This document shows, piece after piece, positions 32,101 through 44,200 of a DNA stretch of 64,000 nt. The DNA is taken from NCBI GenBank assembly GCA_905178155.1, contig CAJINV010000021.1, positions 850,449-914,448 of the forward strand, in the 5' to 3' direction. Source of the DNA: Amoebophrya sp. A120 (taxonomy: Eukaryota; Sar; Dinophyceae; Syndiniales; Amoebophryaceae). The notes under the pieces were generated by a model. That model had not been told where the DNA came from. It ran no database searches and saw only the letters and a list, made by a program, of their open reading frames with translations. The first letter of the stretch is position 1. The number at the start of each line of letters is the position of its first letter. The position numbers and the translations under genes were made by a program.

Positions 32101-34820
32101 TCATGCGATTCCGATTTCTACTAGTGCGATGCTTTTGCAGTGCATATCGGTGACGTGGACGAAAAAATCTCCTCGTCAGGACTGGTCGTTGCCCGACGCA
32201 GCGACGGCACTTTGCTACTATTGCTGATGCTGCGTAAGCTGCTCCAGTTGTCTTCTATTTTCGGGATAGAGGAATATCCAAGAAAAAAACTGTGTTAGTG
32301 TAACTTTCATCGTTGGCCGCTGACAGCATCACAAATTCGCTCTACGTGACAGAGAAAATAGCCTGTCACGAATGCATGGCTTGAAAGGGAAATAAACACA
32401 CACGAAAAGAGGACTTCATCGTGGCTGTCTGGCATGACAGGTGTATAGAACTCTTGCTCTTCACTTCTGTTGCATCATGTAGTTCTGCATTACAACAGAG
32501 TTACACTTACACAGTTTTTTTCTTGCACAAAGTAGAGGCGGGCACGATGGTGTTTTCCTGAAAAGCCAGTTTTTTCTCGAGCATTTTTCTCTCGAAAGGA
32601 CTGCAGCCGTCGGGGAGTTCTTGTAGTTCCTGCGCGTTGTCATCATGATCTTCCACCTCCTCGGTGACCACGTTGCTTGTGTTTATCCTGAGTAAAAACG
32701 TCCCCACACCAGAGTCAAGCTGGGAAATCTGCTAGACAAATCTGTCAGCTTTTGCTGTTGCGCATGACAAGTTTGGCCTCGTAGTGTAATCCTGTTTAGC
32801 TTGTTCAGCAGCATCACAGATCGAGCATATCATGCTGCTTCTAGCATCACAAATCCCAAAACGCGACTAGAAATTGCCTCTCATGGATCTCCGCATGAAA
32901 AACATTTTCAGCATGCAGATTTGCATATACAACTCTGGGGTGTTTATGTACTGTATACAACTCTGGGGTGGGGACGTTTTTACACGGGATAGAGTTCAGC
33001 GCTTGTTCTTTGTGTCGAAGAAGCGGCTTGCTCCGCATGATCAGGGTGCGCTCGCTTTGCACCCCAGACGACCACGCTCTACTCTCGGTTATCGTGAGGA
33101 AAAATCCCCCCTCCCCGTACCAAAAAGGGACACTTCTGAAAACTTGTGACGCTGATTTGTGGCCACAAATTGTCTATGTATTGCAAGAAGGACACTCCAG
33201 AGACTCCGCCACATTATGCAGGCGGTTTGTGGTGCCATGGGGCCTACAGAGTACTACACATCTGCCATGCTGCGCGCCTACGTCAAAACCCTTCTACTTA
33301 GGCTTGATATGGGCCTTCAGTCCTTCACTGCAAGACAGACCTGATTTGTGTACGCAAATCCAGCATGAGAAACTTCAATTTGATATGGGAAGGGGGAATT
33401 TTTCCTTTTGATATCGGTGTAGTAGTCCTCACGAAATTCTGTGCTGAAACTCGGAGGCGTCGGCGGGGCCACCGTCCCATATGGAAGCGTCAGGATTGAA
33501 ATCGTCAGAGTTGAAGTAGTTTGTGATGCATAAAATGCAACCCACAAAATGCCTGTCTTGCGGAGTAGGCAAGGGAGGCAGATTGTAAGCCTGTTCAGGG
33601 GTAGAAATAGAGCTGCCAAGGTACCATGACAAAAGGCGTCTTCCTTACCCAGACAGCATTGCAAACTGGATTTCGGCTCTACCCAAATTTCTCATGCGCC
33701 ACTTGAAAACTAGACACCAACTGGCGTCCATTTTATGCATGGCAAACCATTTCAACTTTGTCGATTTCGATCCTGACACTACCATATCCTACTCTTCCTC
33801 CGCCGTAGAGGTACACCTCCGCTGCTGGTAAAAATGCTGTTGACGACCACCTCCGTGCTTCGACCCTTATTTTGGTTGTGTTTTTTCGATCTTCCTGTTG
33901 ATGTTCTTGCGTATAGTTCTTTTTCCATCTGAAGACTCTCCTCCTGTGCGGCATAAACATAATTCGAAGATGTTGATACCAGGGAGCTGCTTTTCTTGTT
34001 GAAAAGGTGCGCCGCGGACGAGGACTGCTGCTCGTCTCGGTTTTTCATCTGGTTATTCTGTGTAAAAACGTCCCCACCCCTGAGTTGTCACGCAAATGCG
34101 CAATGACAGGAACATTTGTATTGCGGATCTGCATGAGAGGCATTTCCAATCGTGTTTTGGACTTTGTAATGCTGTAAACAGGATGCGGGGCTGGCTTTCT
34201 CATGCGGCTGCCCTTGCTAAACAGGACGACGCTACAGATGGAAACAACTTGTCATGCAAAACTCCCAAAACTTGCAGATTTGTGTTGCAGATTTCCCAAC
34301 TTGACTATGGGGTGGGGAGGTTTTTACACAGGATATTGGTTGCTTGTTCGTCGTGATTTCAACTGTTGACCCCCGATTTTTCCACCGGGGTCCTCGGTGC
34401 CATCGCGTTCATCCATTTGTCGACCTCCAACTCCGGAATGGTCTGCAGCTTCTGCTGTAGTGGTCAGGGGGGTCGTCGTGGGGAGCAGCGCAACGCTCTG
34501 GTTACAACTGGTGTCCACATCAACACTGCAATTCTTGTATCCACTGCAAAAGTAACATTGTACTACTCGTCGTACTGATTGCTGCACTTAGGATGATATA
34601 TTGCTTTGTTTTTCATCCACACTGAATCAGCAGGACAAATTCCATTTGTCATAAGCACACTTGGATTTGTCATAAGCAGGTGGAGACTTGTGATGCAGGT
34701 CGTACTAGCACGATACTTTTTCTTCTGCAATGCATATAATCTTGTGTCTGCCCGAACTGGCGCCGCCAGTGGTGGTGCTGCAGTTCGGATTATTTATCTG
34801 GTGAGTGTTCTTGTTATTCC
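29168..34820 (-). CDS. Disordered protein of unknown function split by 12 introner introns (821 aa visible; first exon not found)
   Basis: From an acceptor CTAGATTTTCAG at 34821 the reading frame runs through 13 exons to a stop at 29168, giving 2 nt plus 822 codons after removing 12 elements with one TSD each. Junctions checked include SNQ|MKNRDE, RRKSR|TVAPP, DYYT|ESRAW, QALN|TSNVV, VPAS|IPKIE, QQWP|RELHL and DDDE|LLHSV. The protein is rich in Ser, Asn, Gln, Glu and Lys with no membrane helix. A degenerate repeat (FYDNLPKSS, FDNPRIS, YDNPRKSS) lies mid-protein. No domain recognised. The 5' exon with the start codon lies above 34820 and is unresolved; a small exon of 11 nt lies between two elements at 29938-29953. 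Confidence 0.78.
29445..29606. mobile_element. Introner element, family J
   Basis: 162 bp. TIR TATCCACAGTAAATTTCACG against CGGGAAATTTGTATT...GCATA. Exact TSD GCTCG at 29440 and 29607. Excision reads DDDE|LLHSVSQ in frame. Confidence 0.93.
29653..29937. mobile_element. Introner element, family H
   Basis: 285 bp. TIR TATAAGAGTGCACAACTCG against CGAGTTGTGCAGTCTCATA. TSD ACAGG/AGCGG, two mismatches. It borders an 11-nt exon on its high side. Confidence 0.87.
29954..30204. mobile_element. Introner element, family D
   Basis: 251 bp. TIR TATGGCGTTCTCAAACGTTA against TAACGTTTAAGAATTATCCC then ATA. TSD TCTAC/CCCAC, two mismatches. Excision together with 29653-29937 reads DGGC..SLP.PVPHF in frame. 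Confidence 0.87.
30636..30839. mobile_element. Introner element, family A (longer variant)
   Basis: 204 bp. TIR TATCCAGTGCAAAAGTTTG against GCTTTTGCATCTTCAATGCATA. TSD TACCT/CACCT. Excision reads TTGGVQVSQGTTR in frame. Confidence 0.88.
31231..31585. mobile_element. Introner element, family C
   Basis: 355 bp. TIR TATCGCGAGGAAAAATC..CCCCCC against GGGGGGATTTTTTTTTCTTG..GATA. TSD GTAGC/GCGGC, two mismatches. Excision reads SQQW.RELHL in frame. Confidence 0.88.
31963..32146. mobile_element. Introner element, family A
   Basis: 184 bp. TIR TATGCAATTGCAAAAGTA against GCGATGCTTTTGCAGTGCATA. TSD TCGTT/TCGGT, one mismatch. Excision reads FSSTSP then SFFYDN in frame. Confidence 0.9.
32273..32532. mobile_element. 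Introner element, family F
   Basis: 260 bp. TIR ATATCCAAGAAAAAAACTGTG against CACAGTTTTTTTCTTGCACA (each a few bp from the edge). A 6-bp TSD TAGAGG at 32267 and 32533. Excision reads TIVPAS|IPKIEDN in frame. Confidence 0.87.
32684..32991. mobile_element. Introner element, family E
   Basis: 308 bp. TIR TATCCTGAGTAAAAACGTCC against GGACGTTTTTACACGGGATA. TSD GTGTT/GAGTT, one mismatch. Excision reads KEQALN|TSNVVTE in frame. Confidence 0.92.
33090..33413. mobile_element. Introner element, family C
   Basis: 324 bp. TIR TATCGTGAGGAAAAATCCCC against GGGGGAATTTTTCCTTTTGATA. Exact TSD TCGGT at 33085 and 33414. Excision reads EDYYT|ESRAW in frame. TCGGT cannot supply GT-AG boundaries. Confidence 0.95.
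33480..33786. mobile_element. Introner element, family G
   Basis: 307 bp. TIR TATGGAAGCGTCAGGATTG against CGATCCTGACACTACCATA, with TCGTCAGAGTTGAA inside. TSD TCCCA/TCCTA. Excision reads RRKSR|TVAPPT in frame. Confidence 0.93.
34054..34335. mobile_element. Introner element, family E
   Basis: 282 bp. TIR TATTCTGTGTAAAAACGTCC against GGAGGTTTTTACACAGGATA. TSD CTGGT/TTGGT, one mismatch. Excision reads RRTSNQ|MKNRD in frame. Confidence 0.92.
34538..34739. mobile_element. Introner element, family A
   Basis: 202 bp. TIR TATCCACTGCAAAAGTA against GATACTTTTTCTTCTGCAATGCATA (a TTCT insertion in one end). TSD TCTTG at 34533 and 34740, with three extra bases (TAA) before the right copy. Excision reads SGRHK|NCSVDV in frame. 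Confidence 0.87.
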
Positions 34821-35280
34821 CTGAAAATCTAGTACCATCGTCCCCAATATATTAATCTTCCATTTCCCGCATGACAAGAAGACAAAGTAGAAACTAAATC
34901 CTTGAGCCGATCCTCTCTTCAACTAATCCACCATGTCAAATCCTGGTGTGGAAAACACAAAAACGCCAAAAAACATCTTCACGGCCGAGCATCCTCCTCT
35001 TTCCTCTTCTCCCGGGGGGTCGGTCGCAGTGGCGGTTCATATTTTTATTTTTTTTGGGTTTTTGGTTTCACAAAACAAGGCAATTCAAATGTCTTAGGCT
35101 GCGAGAGCTGCATGGCAAACGCGTTCGCAAATGAAATGGCCTACCGTGACGCACTTTGAGCACCATCCTCAGACATAAGGTCCGTAGCCTGTTAGTGGTA
35201 GCACAACAACAAAAACATCTTCAAACACACATCTTCCTACCATTCTCACGCTAAGTTTAAAGTAGAAGAACAGAATCTGT
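34821..35280. other. Gap between two genes, first exon not resolved
   Basis: It should contain the first exon of the 29168-34820 gene, but no ATG-plus-donor combination stands out. No introner or repeat seen. Confidence 0.4.
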
Positions 35281-38200
35281 TTATGCATGCTTGTTTGCGT
35301 GATGGCAATTTATTGCATCATGGAATGCAGTAGAAATGGTAAAAGTTCTCAGGGGATATTCCTCCGTCGTTTCGCGCAAGAGGTGGTTGAACTGGGTTTC
35401 GAAGGTGATATACCGGGATGTTGACTTGTTATCATTGTTCCTTTTCTTGGGTGGCCGCTTGTTCAAAATGAACTTCGGGTTTGTATTTTTCTTTGTGCTC
35501 GACGACGAGTTCTTGTTGTTCAAATTTATTTTTCCGTTGGAAGAAGTGCGGCGGGCGCCGGCGGCGGGGGTGGAATTACTAGAATTAGTTGTACTATCTT
35601 TGATATAATTTCTGGTGTTCGTCTTACGTGGAGGAGCTCTTTCTTGAGAAGGCTTACTAATTCTGGTTTTGGTCCTCCTCGTGGAGGTACTATAATTTCT
35701 TGTACCATGATCTTGATCTCCTTTGAGCAGCTCCTGCAGGCTCCTGTTTGAGTTATTTGACGAGTTGATCATACTCCTCCCTCGTCGCGGTCCCATTTGC
35801 AGCAGCTTCGGCCTTTTCATTGTTTTTGTTCCCGATGCTACTTTATTATTGTTATTATTTTCAAGGCCCTCCAAGTGCAACGGCTCTTTATGGCGTTCTC
35901 AACTGTGACATTCTCAGCTGTTGCATGGATTTGTCATGCGAAAGCACCATCATCATCGATCCACACGATCAAGCTGCTTCGCATGACAAATTTGCGAACG
36001 GCTAAGCAGCACCTAAATCTGTTTGGACTTTGTAATGCTACAGATGCAACTTCCCCCCTTTCACTTTTCCCATTCTTGCATCACAAATCCACCTAACAGT
36101 TGAGAATGTAACAGTTGAGAACGCCATACTCTTTGCTGCTCCATTCGAGGTCCGGACCGGATACCCTCCTCGCCGCGCCAGCGCGGCCCGTATGAAAGTC
36201 CACAACGAACCCCCTCATTTGTATGGCTATGAGGCATGAACTGCAATACAAACGCCAGCACACATGAAGTAGCCTATGCAAGCCAAATCTTCTATGTGGC
36301 TAATGTAGTAGAGTACTTACTGTTTGGGCTCCTTCCGGAATTTATTGTCACGCAAGCAGTGCCACAGGGCAGCGACTGGATTTGGGATTTTGCATGACAA
36401 ATGAGGGGGACGAGGGGGAGTTGCGCACTGTCATAGCCCGGCGGCATCTCGTTGTTCCTGGGTAGGTCTTTATTGTCGTTTGGCATCTGATCGAAGAATC
36501 CCCTGTAGTTTTTTCCATGCCCTCTGTCCGGTCCGCTAGAAGTATCCCCGGGGCTCGTGCCCGGCCCCTCGGTGTCGTCGGGTTCTGTCACGTCCCCGCA
36601 GGATATGAGACTGCACAACGGACTCCTCCTGCTCCGCCTCAGTTGTATATTGCATGAGCGGCAATACAAGCGTCAGCAAGAACGCAGGTTTTGCATGAAA
36701 AATTCTTTGCACAGGCGCGTCCTCGTGCCGTTTGGGCCGCTTCCGGAATATCTCATGCAGACAGTGCCACAAGCAACCATAAGTAGCTTTGGGACTTTGC
36801 ATGACAAATGAGGGACACAAGACGAGGGGAAGTTGTTCTTGTGCAGTCTCATACAGGACGAGCTTGTTTCCGCCGACCGGCCGGTCCGACAGCTATCTAA
36901 ATCGGTCGAGGTCACTTGCTGTGCGGTGCAAAAGTACCGTACTCGTACAAATTGCGTTTATGCATTACAAATCTTCTTGTTAAGGCAAAACCGAATTACA
37001 AATTCAATTTGTAATGCTAAGTCAATTTGCAATGCAAATTTTTATACTACCTAGTACGATACTTTTGCAGTTCATACCTGCTGTGCGCGGCAGGGGCAAC
37101 AGCAGCAGCACAGACAACAGGTCAAAAGGAAAGCAAAGCTGAAGAACGCAGTTCCCAGCACTGCACACTGCACCAGTAAATCGCTTTCCTCGCCAAATCC
37201 CTGGAGGAAAATACTGGTCCAATCCTGCTGCTGTATCAAAAGAAAAAATCTCGCCCCCTACGCATAGTATGCAAAAAAGAAATTTGTGAAGATGCTGATT
37301 GTGACCTGTCTTGCACATAGGGCGGCCGCAAGAAATGGGAGCCATTCCGAGCATTTTTCCACGACAGCTGCCCATCTGATGTCAGCACGCGCTTTTGCCT
37401 ACTGCAAAGCTGTCTGCCATGTCTAACTGATAATCTTTTGCATACCAAATCGAAACCAGGCTCAAAGAATAAGTTGTACCTCCGAGCGCTTCCTGCAATA
37501 GTACAGAACTGATTTGTGCACTTACACCAGAGATCCAGCAACAGAGATTTTCTTTTTTGTATGGGGTCGTGGGAGGGGCTTTTTTCACTTTGATATGCTG
37601 CGACGAATCGTTAGCTCCGCTCTGGCTAATATGTTGATTTGCATTCCTACCATCCTCGGTGTCCGACTCTTCGTCACCCAACCCGCCTCCCCCGGCAAGG
37701 TTGCCACCCTGTCCGCGACTCGCCCCCAATAACCCGGCTCCTATCCAGGAAAACAAAAAACACCCATCCGCCTGCATTTTTTGCATGACAAGCAGTGGAG
37801 TTTCTGCATATTTTGCATGACAACTTGGATGGGGATGAGTGTTTTTTCCTGGATAGCTCCTGCCCCCCATCTACTTCCGACAGCGGTGGTCGTAGTCGTT
37901 TCCGCCGCGCCATTGAGAAGGCGGAGAAGAAATTTTTTTGGCCCCCCGCCGCCGCTGTCCAGACCCAGGACGATATCCCGATAGGCAAGACTGGACAACA
38001 GAACAGCGTCCGGGACCTATTGTGAGGAAAAATCCCCCAAACTCCCCATATCGGACAGGAAATTTGTGCTGCTGGATGTAGCGCGTACACAAATTATCGG
38101 TTTGTATTGCTAAAAGAGCGACAAGAGACGCAGTTGTGGCCTTGTTTGGAGACAATTTGTCAACATGCTGTTTCCCACTACTTCCAGTTGCCTCCTGTCG

Positions 38201-41200
38201 CGCTGAAGTAGCTAGATGCAAGGCCTTCCCAGCACGCCAGCCAGCCCTACAGTCCGCATCTTTTGGTGCCTTCTAGCATGACAACAGAACATGATTTGCG
38301 GCCACAAATCAGCATCACAAATTTCCAGTTTGAGTATGAGGTGGGGGGATCTGTTTTGATTTTGATAGCACCCAAGGCTCGAAGAAACCGGCGAAAGTAG
38401 AACTTGTAGATGAAAGAACCGAGGACGAAGATGTTGCCTGTCTCGACCTCGTATTCCGGGCGGCATAACGGAATATGACTCGTGCGAAGCGAAGGAGATT
38501 CTTTTGCAGCTTTGCGTCGGTAAGAAAATGGTGGATCGTCGTGTGGTACACATTTCCGCAAATCACAAATGCGGACGACAGCAGCCCACTTAGAATTTTC
38601 TTTGTGTTCCGCCCTCGAAACTGAATGTTGTCGAAAGGGCCGAGGGGAATGGTGGCGTATCCAATGCAAATATGTCTGCATCTGGAAACTTGTGATGCTA
38701 TGCAGCTGCAAATGATGAATGCTCTGCAAGGCACAGCCAAGCATGAGAAATATTTGCGCGGCTTAGTATTATTGCGCCTTCTGCATGACAAGCTGCGTTT
38801 TTGCATGACAAGCCAAGCAAAGGGTGTCTTCTTGGACACGCGGCGTCACAAACTTTTCAGTCATGCCAGACAAGCACGAAAAACCTTGCATCCTTCCAGA
38901 CCCAGATCGATATTTGCAATGCATATGGCGAGGCCTTTGACAAAAAGTAGCATTCTGCTCGTCACCGTGGCCTGCAGAACACCTGTGTGGAAGGAATGAT
39001 TGATCACACAGGGTCGTGATAGCTCCATTTGCATTTTATTGCCATTGCCATATGAAATAAAACAGAACAAATAAATCAGCTCAACAACTTCTTCTTTTTT
39101 GGTCTTTTACTACATACTTACAGCATTTTTACATACCGTTTAGCGCCCGCTCCCACGAGTTTGCGTAGAGTTCCGTGACCAAAGTGCTTCTCGAGTTATC
39201 GAACGAGAGTGGGTGGTCATACCCTCCGGCGTAGCCGTCGGGCGAGCCGCGATCGCACCGGACCTTGGCAAACTGCCGGTCCGCGCTTTGGCGCAGCTTT
39301 TCCAGGCCGTTCCATAGTTGATCCGGGTCATTCTGCCCCACCGTCAAGGGCAGCATCTTCAAAGGAACATGACTATGATTTCCGGAATTGAGCGACGATA
39401 GCTGGAGCGGTGATACAACCGCTCGCCCCGCTGTCCCTTTCCTAATGACGCCCGGCTGAAGCGTGCGGCGCAACAGAACTGCAAGCGCGTGCGGTTCCCT
39501 GAGAAAAATCTGCTTGGCAACAGACAAAAATCGAGTGTACGCACCAGGTCGAATATCTGGAGGCGGAGTTCTTGTGTAGGAATTCATCAGGGGGGCGCGG
39601 TCCGAGGAAATGTCGGAGGTCGCGCTGCCAGAAGATGAACTACCTGTTTTTTCTGTCTCGGTTTGATGCAGTTCCACCCTGGCCGGTGTAGTGCTATGAT
39701 CTTCATCTGTATTTACGACATGGGTTGATGTTCCACCCGATGAACAACCAGAGCCAGATCCAGCAGCAGCTGCGGCACCCGCACCCGCGGCCCGTAGGCC
39801 GGTCACAGGACTGCATAGATTCTCCGGCACGACCAAAGCTCCTGGCACGGCCGCGCTTTCTTGTTTACGTTCTCCGCTCTCCGCAGATGATCTTCGCGTC
39901 GAGGACGAGGCATTATTCAGTCGATGAGGGCTATGGAAGCGTCAGGATTGAAATCGACAAAGTTAAAAAATTTGCAAAAATTATGCATAAAACCGCTACA
40001 ACCTCCAGTTAGACGCCCATAGATTGAGAAAGTATAGAAGTCGGCACATGACAAATTTCGCCCGTACAACCGGAAGCGAATCTGTCATGCTGTTTAGGGC
40101 CGCAAAGAAGCCCCTCGCTGTCATGCTAGTCAGTAGCCAAACTTCTGACGACCACGACCGTTAGCAGAATCTACCTCGTTTGCATCCTCTGCAGTAGAAT
40201 TGTCGCCTTTTGCGTCGGTGTTGCTGTCGCATTTTATGCGTTAGTACAGGTTGTTTTTTCAACTAAATCGATTTCGACCCTGACAGTGACAGTTCCATAA
40301 GGGCTGCAGCGCAAGCTGGAGAAGCTCGGCACCCTTGCCAACAAACGAGCGATATCAAATGCATAAATGTCTGGGTCTGGAAACTTGTGATGCTAAAAGT
40401 GAGTGATACGCAGCTATGCTTGACAAATTTTTTGGCTGCCATGTCTTACGTATTCCGCATGGCTGCAAACTGCGTTTTTGCATGACAGGTAAGAGGGCTT
40501 TTTCGTATCTATGCAACACAGATTCTCGAGTCATGCCAGACAAGCATGACAAACTTGCACTCATCTTCCAGACCCGGACATTTTTGCATTTGATAAGCGA
40601 TGCTGAGCCTACGCCGCGGCTGCGCGTTGGTCGCCTGACGCGGCCCAGAAATAACAGAAGACCCAGATAATTCATGTGTCCATGGTGCGTGGCCTGTAGA
40701 AGTCCCAGAAATAGCAGAAGAACCGGGTAATTCACGTGTCCATGGTGCTGCGCGGCCTGTAGAAGTCCCAGAAATAACAGAAGAACCGGGGGATAAAGAT
40801 AATTCCTGTGTCCATGGTGTGCGGCCTGTAGAAGGACAAACAGAAAAAAGAGAATCACCGGATAACTCGCGCGTCCATGCGCTGCGCTGATGACCAGTGC
40901 TCGGCTGTTGTGAGAGGACAGCAGGGTCTGCATTCAGCAGGTATTGTTTATCGTAAGGAAAATAAATCCCCCCTCCCCATATCGAAGCGGTATGCTTCCG
41001 AAAATTTGCGTTGCTGATTTGAGGCCACAGATCGCATTTCTGTTGCAAGAAGACAAGGGCAGAAGCTTTCGCCCCATTATGGAAACGATTTGTCACGCTG
41101 CTGGGACTAAAGGGGAGCCGTTTGCCATGCTGAACAACTAGACCCATACGCCCCTGCCTACCCTGGGGATCTGGCCGCAGTGCCTCTCTGCAATGCAAAG

Positions 41201-44200
41201 CTGATTTGTGTACACAAATCCAGCATCAGAAATTCCGTTTTGATATGGGTAGGGGGGATTTTTCCTTTCGATATTGTTCCTGCACCAACATGTCGGACCG
41301 CGGCGCGGTGGGGCCAGCAGCAGAACTAGTAGTACGACCTGGTAGAAGTCCACCTGCTCCCCGGCGAGCAACCCCACCAAAATCCTGATCGCCCTGCGGC
41401 GCGGCCCCGGCACTGAGCAAAAAACTTCTCCCCGTAGGGGCCGGGGGGCAAGCATTGGCGCGAGCAGGAGCTTTGGCCGTTGAACAACTACCGGCAACGC
41501 TAGCACCACCTCATCTATCAGATTCGCAAGCGTTATACTCTCAGCTGTTACATCATGATAAATTTTTTGTCTTGCAAAACTAGTACCATCAGCATCCACA
41601 CGATCAAGCTGCTTCGCATGACAAATTTGCGAAGGCGGGCTCAAGAACAATATTGAAATGATATGTGTCGAATTTGTAATGCTAGAGGCACAATTTTTAG
41701 AATTCTCCAAGTACACCCTTTGACTTTTGCCATTCTTACATTTTTCCAAATCCATGTAACAGCTAAGAATGTAAAAACGTTCGAGAACTACGCCATAACC
41801 TCCGGTAGAAGTTTGTTGTGAATTCAGTCGGGCAGATCGGTTGCTGATTTGTTTTGCCATTCTTCTACTTTGGCTGCTCATCTGTCTGGAGGTCATGGGC
41901 GTCATGTCGTCCAAGTGACCTATTAGAATGAAAAATACCCCCACCCCAGAACCTCCTGGCAGCACTTGTATTCCGTCTCGCATATATCAGCATCACAAAT
42001 TTGCCATGTTGAATAACTCAAATTTGTGTTGCAAAGAAGCCCAACAGCAGCCGGCGCCGGGTCTGTCATGCAATAAAAGGCACCTTGCTCACCTAGATTC
42101 TGCATCAGAAAGGCTCGTAGTCCTTTCATGCAAGACAAAAAGCTTTCCTTTGGATACATTGCATGAGAAACTTTTGCAAATTCCGGGGTCGGGGCATTTT
42201 TCATTGTAGTATCACTGGAGCCTTCGTCGACATCTTGTGGTGGGTGCGCCAAGTCGTAACTGGCTGGCAGTAGGTTCACGGCCACGGCCCACGTCCTCCA
42301 TGCGCCCGCCCCTTGTTCATCTGGGGAATTATCGTTGATCGCCGGCACAGGAGGCTCAGTTGTACCACAACCGCCTGTGGTGCCGGCGTTGTTCATCAAG
42401 GTGGTGCCGTCCTCCCCGCCGGCGGACATCACCTCCTCGCTGTTGTTACTAGTAGTACTGAGCGAGCGCAGAATCGCCAGCACCTGCGGGCTCCCTTGCC
42501 CAAACTTCGCGATGGTTGTCTCCAGGACGGCGATTACAAAGTCCTGTCTGCGCCTCCGGTCAAACACCCGGAAGGCATCTACTTCCAAGGTGGTCGGGGC
42601 ATTGTGGACGTCGCCGGCGCTAGAAGTGGTTGATGTCTGAAACGGCCTATTGAGGGAATTATGCAGCACCTCGATGTACTGCTGACCCAAGTAAGCGGAG
42701 TTGCAGAAGAAGTGCTATCAAAAGGAAAAATCCCCCCTCCCCATATCGAAAGCGTATCCGTCTGAAAATTTGTGATGCGCATTTGCGACCTCAAATCCTG
42801 CCTGTCTTGCAAGAAGGCAAGCCTAGAAAGCGTTCCGCATTTTGCAGGCGGTTTGTGATGCTGTTTGGCTTAGAGCATACACGTTTGCCATGCTAGGCGC
42901 CTACGTCAAAACCTCTCGACTGAGGCTTGGCATATGCCTGCACTCCTCTACTGCAAGACAAATCTGATTTGTGTATGGAAATCCAGCATGAGAAATTCTG
43001 TTTTGATATGGGGAGGGGGGATTTTTCCTTGTGATAAGTGCGAGTAATGCTGGATGCGCTTCCCCACGACGGATTGGAAGTATCAAATGTAAAAGTGTCT
43101 GGGTCTGGAAGGTTACAAGGTTTGTCATGCATATTTTGCATGAGTCAGGATGTCTGTAATGCATGATCTAGCATCACATATTTTTCGAGGCCTTCTTGAT
43201 GCCTATCCCGCATGACAAATGCCCTCCCCGCGTAGCACAAACTGGGCTCCTCTTGCTGGTCATGCAATACAGATTTTTTTAGCATCCAAAGTTAGCATCA
43301 CAAGTTCCAACCTTCCAGACCCAGACATTTTTACATTTGATAGGAAGAGGTTGGTGCCAACAGTAGACGGTGTTGGAACAACGGCTCCTTCTATCAAACA
43401 AAAAAAGTTCGTCACGATCACACATGCGCATTTTTGCAATACAAAACTGTTTGTCATGCGTAAAAATGCATCACAGCCAAACTTTATTAGGGATTTCCCT
43501 ACTAGTGTTTCTGCAATACAAGGAAAATTTGTGATGCTAAGAAAATTTGTAATGCAAACCCTGCAAATTAGTGACTGTGATAAACTTTTTCCTCTCCATA
43601 CCTTCAGCCACCTGCCCTGGAGGTAAGATCAAGTGTGGCGTCGGTCCAGGACGAGGACCCGCGGATTGCTCAGCATGATGCTCCGCCTGCCGTGGTCCTC
43701 CGAAGGGACCACCTCCGCCCGAAACAACGTCGTCTTGTCCGGCGTCGCGATTGGGACTCCGATGCTTATTTCCGGCCGTGCGGCGCGCGACTCCCGGAAG
43801 TAGCCCGGGTTTCTTCACAAGAAGAGCTTCTCGTGGTTCCGGTGATGAAGTAGTAGAAGATGTTGGTGGCAGTGGCACAGCTCTAGCCCCGGATGCAGCA
43901 GCCGGAAATGACGTTGAAGCGAACGTCGCTTTGCCTTTGCCTTTATCATTATCTTTATCGCCCCCACCACCATCTCCTTCATCTTGTAGCAAAAGGAGCG
44001 GCGACAGACTCATGCGCCCGAAGAGCGGGCTGCTGGGGATGAGTTGTGAGGCGAGCGAACCCGGCACGCGGGACGCAATATTGAGAGGAAAAATCCCCCC
44101 TCCCCATATCGAAAAGGCATCCTTCCGAAAATTTGTCTTGCTGATTTGAGACCACAAATCACGTCTGTCTTGCAAGAAGACAAACGCAGAGGCTTCCGTG

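Noticed and set aside
37022-37375. Minus-strand frame reading LQLCFPFDLLSVLLLLPLPR as a membrane segment
   Set aside because: Joining exons by the TSD rule selects another frame (TAFFSFAFLLTCCLC) that connects on both sides.
42893-43164. Short open frames inside elements (phrases such as CRHMPS, KNPPSPYQ)
   Set aside because: They recur in every family C copy and read across TIRs; they are element sequence, not exons.
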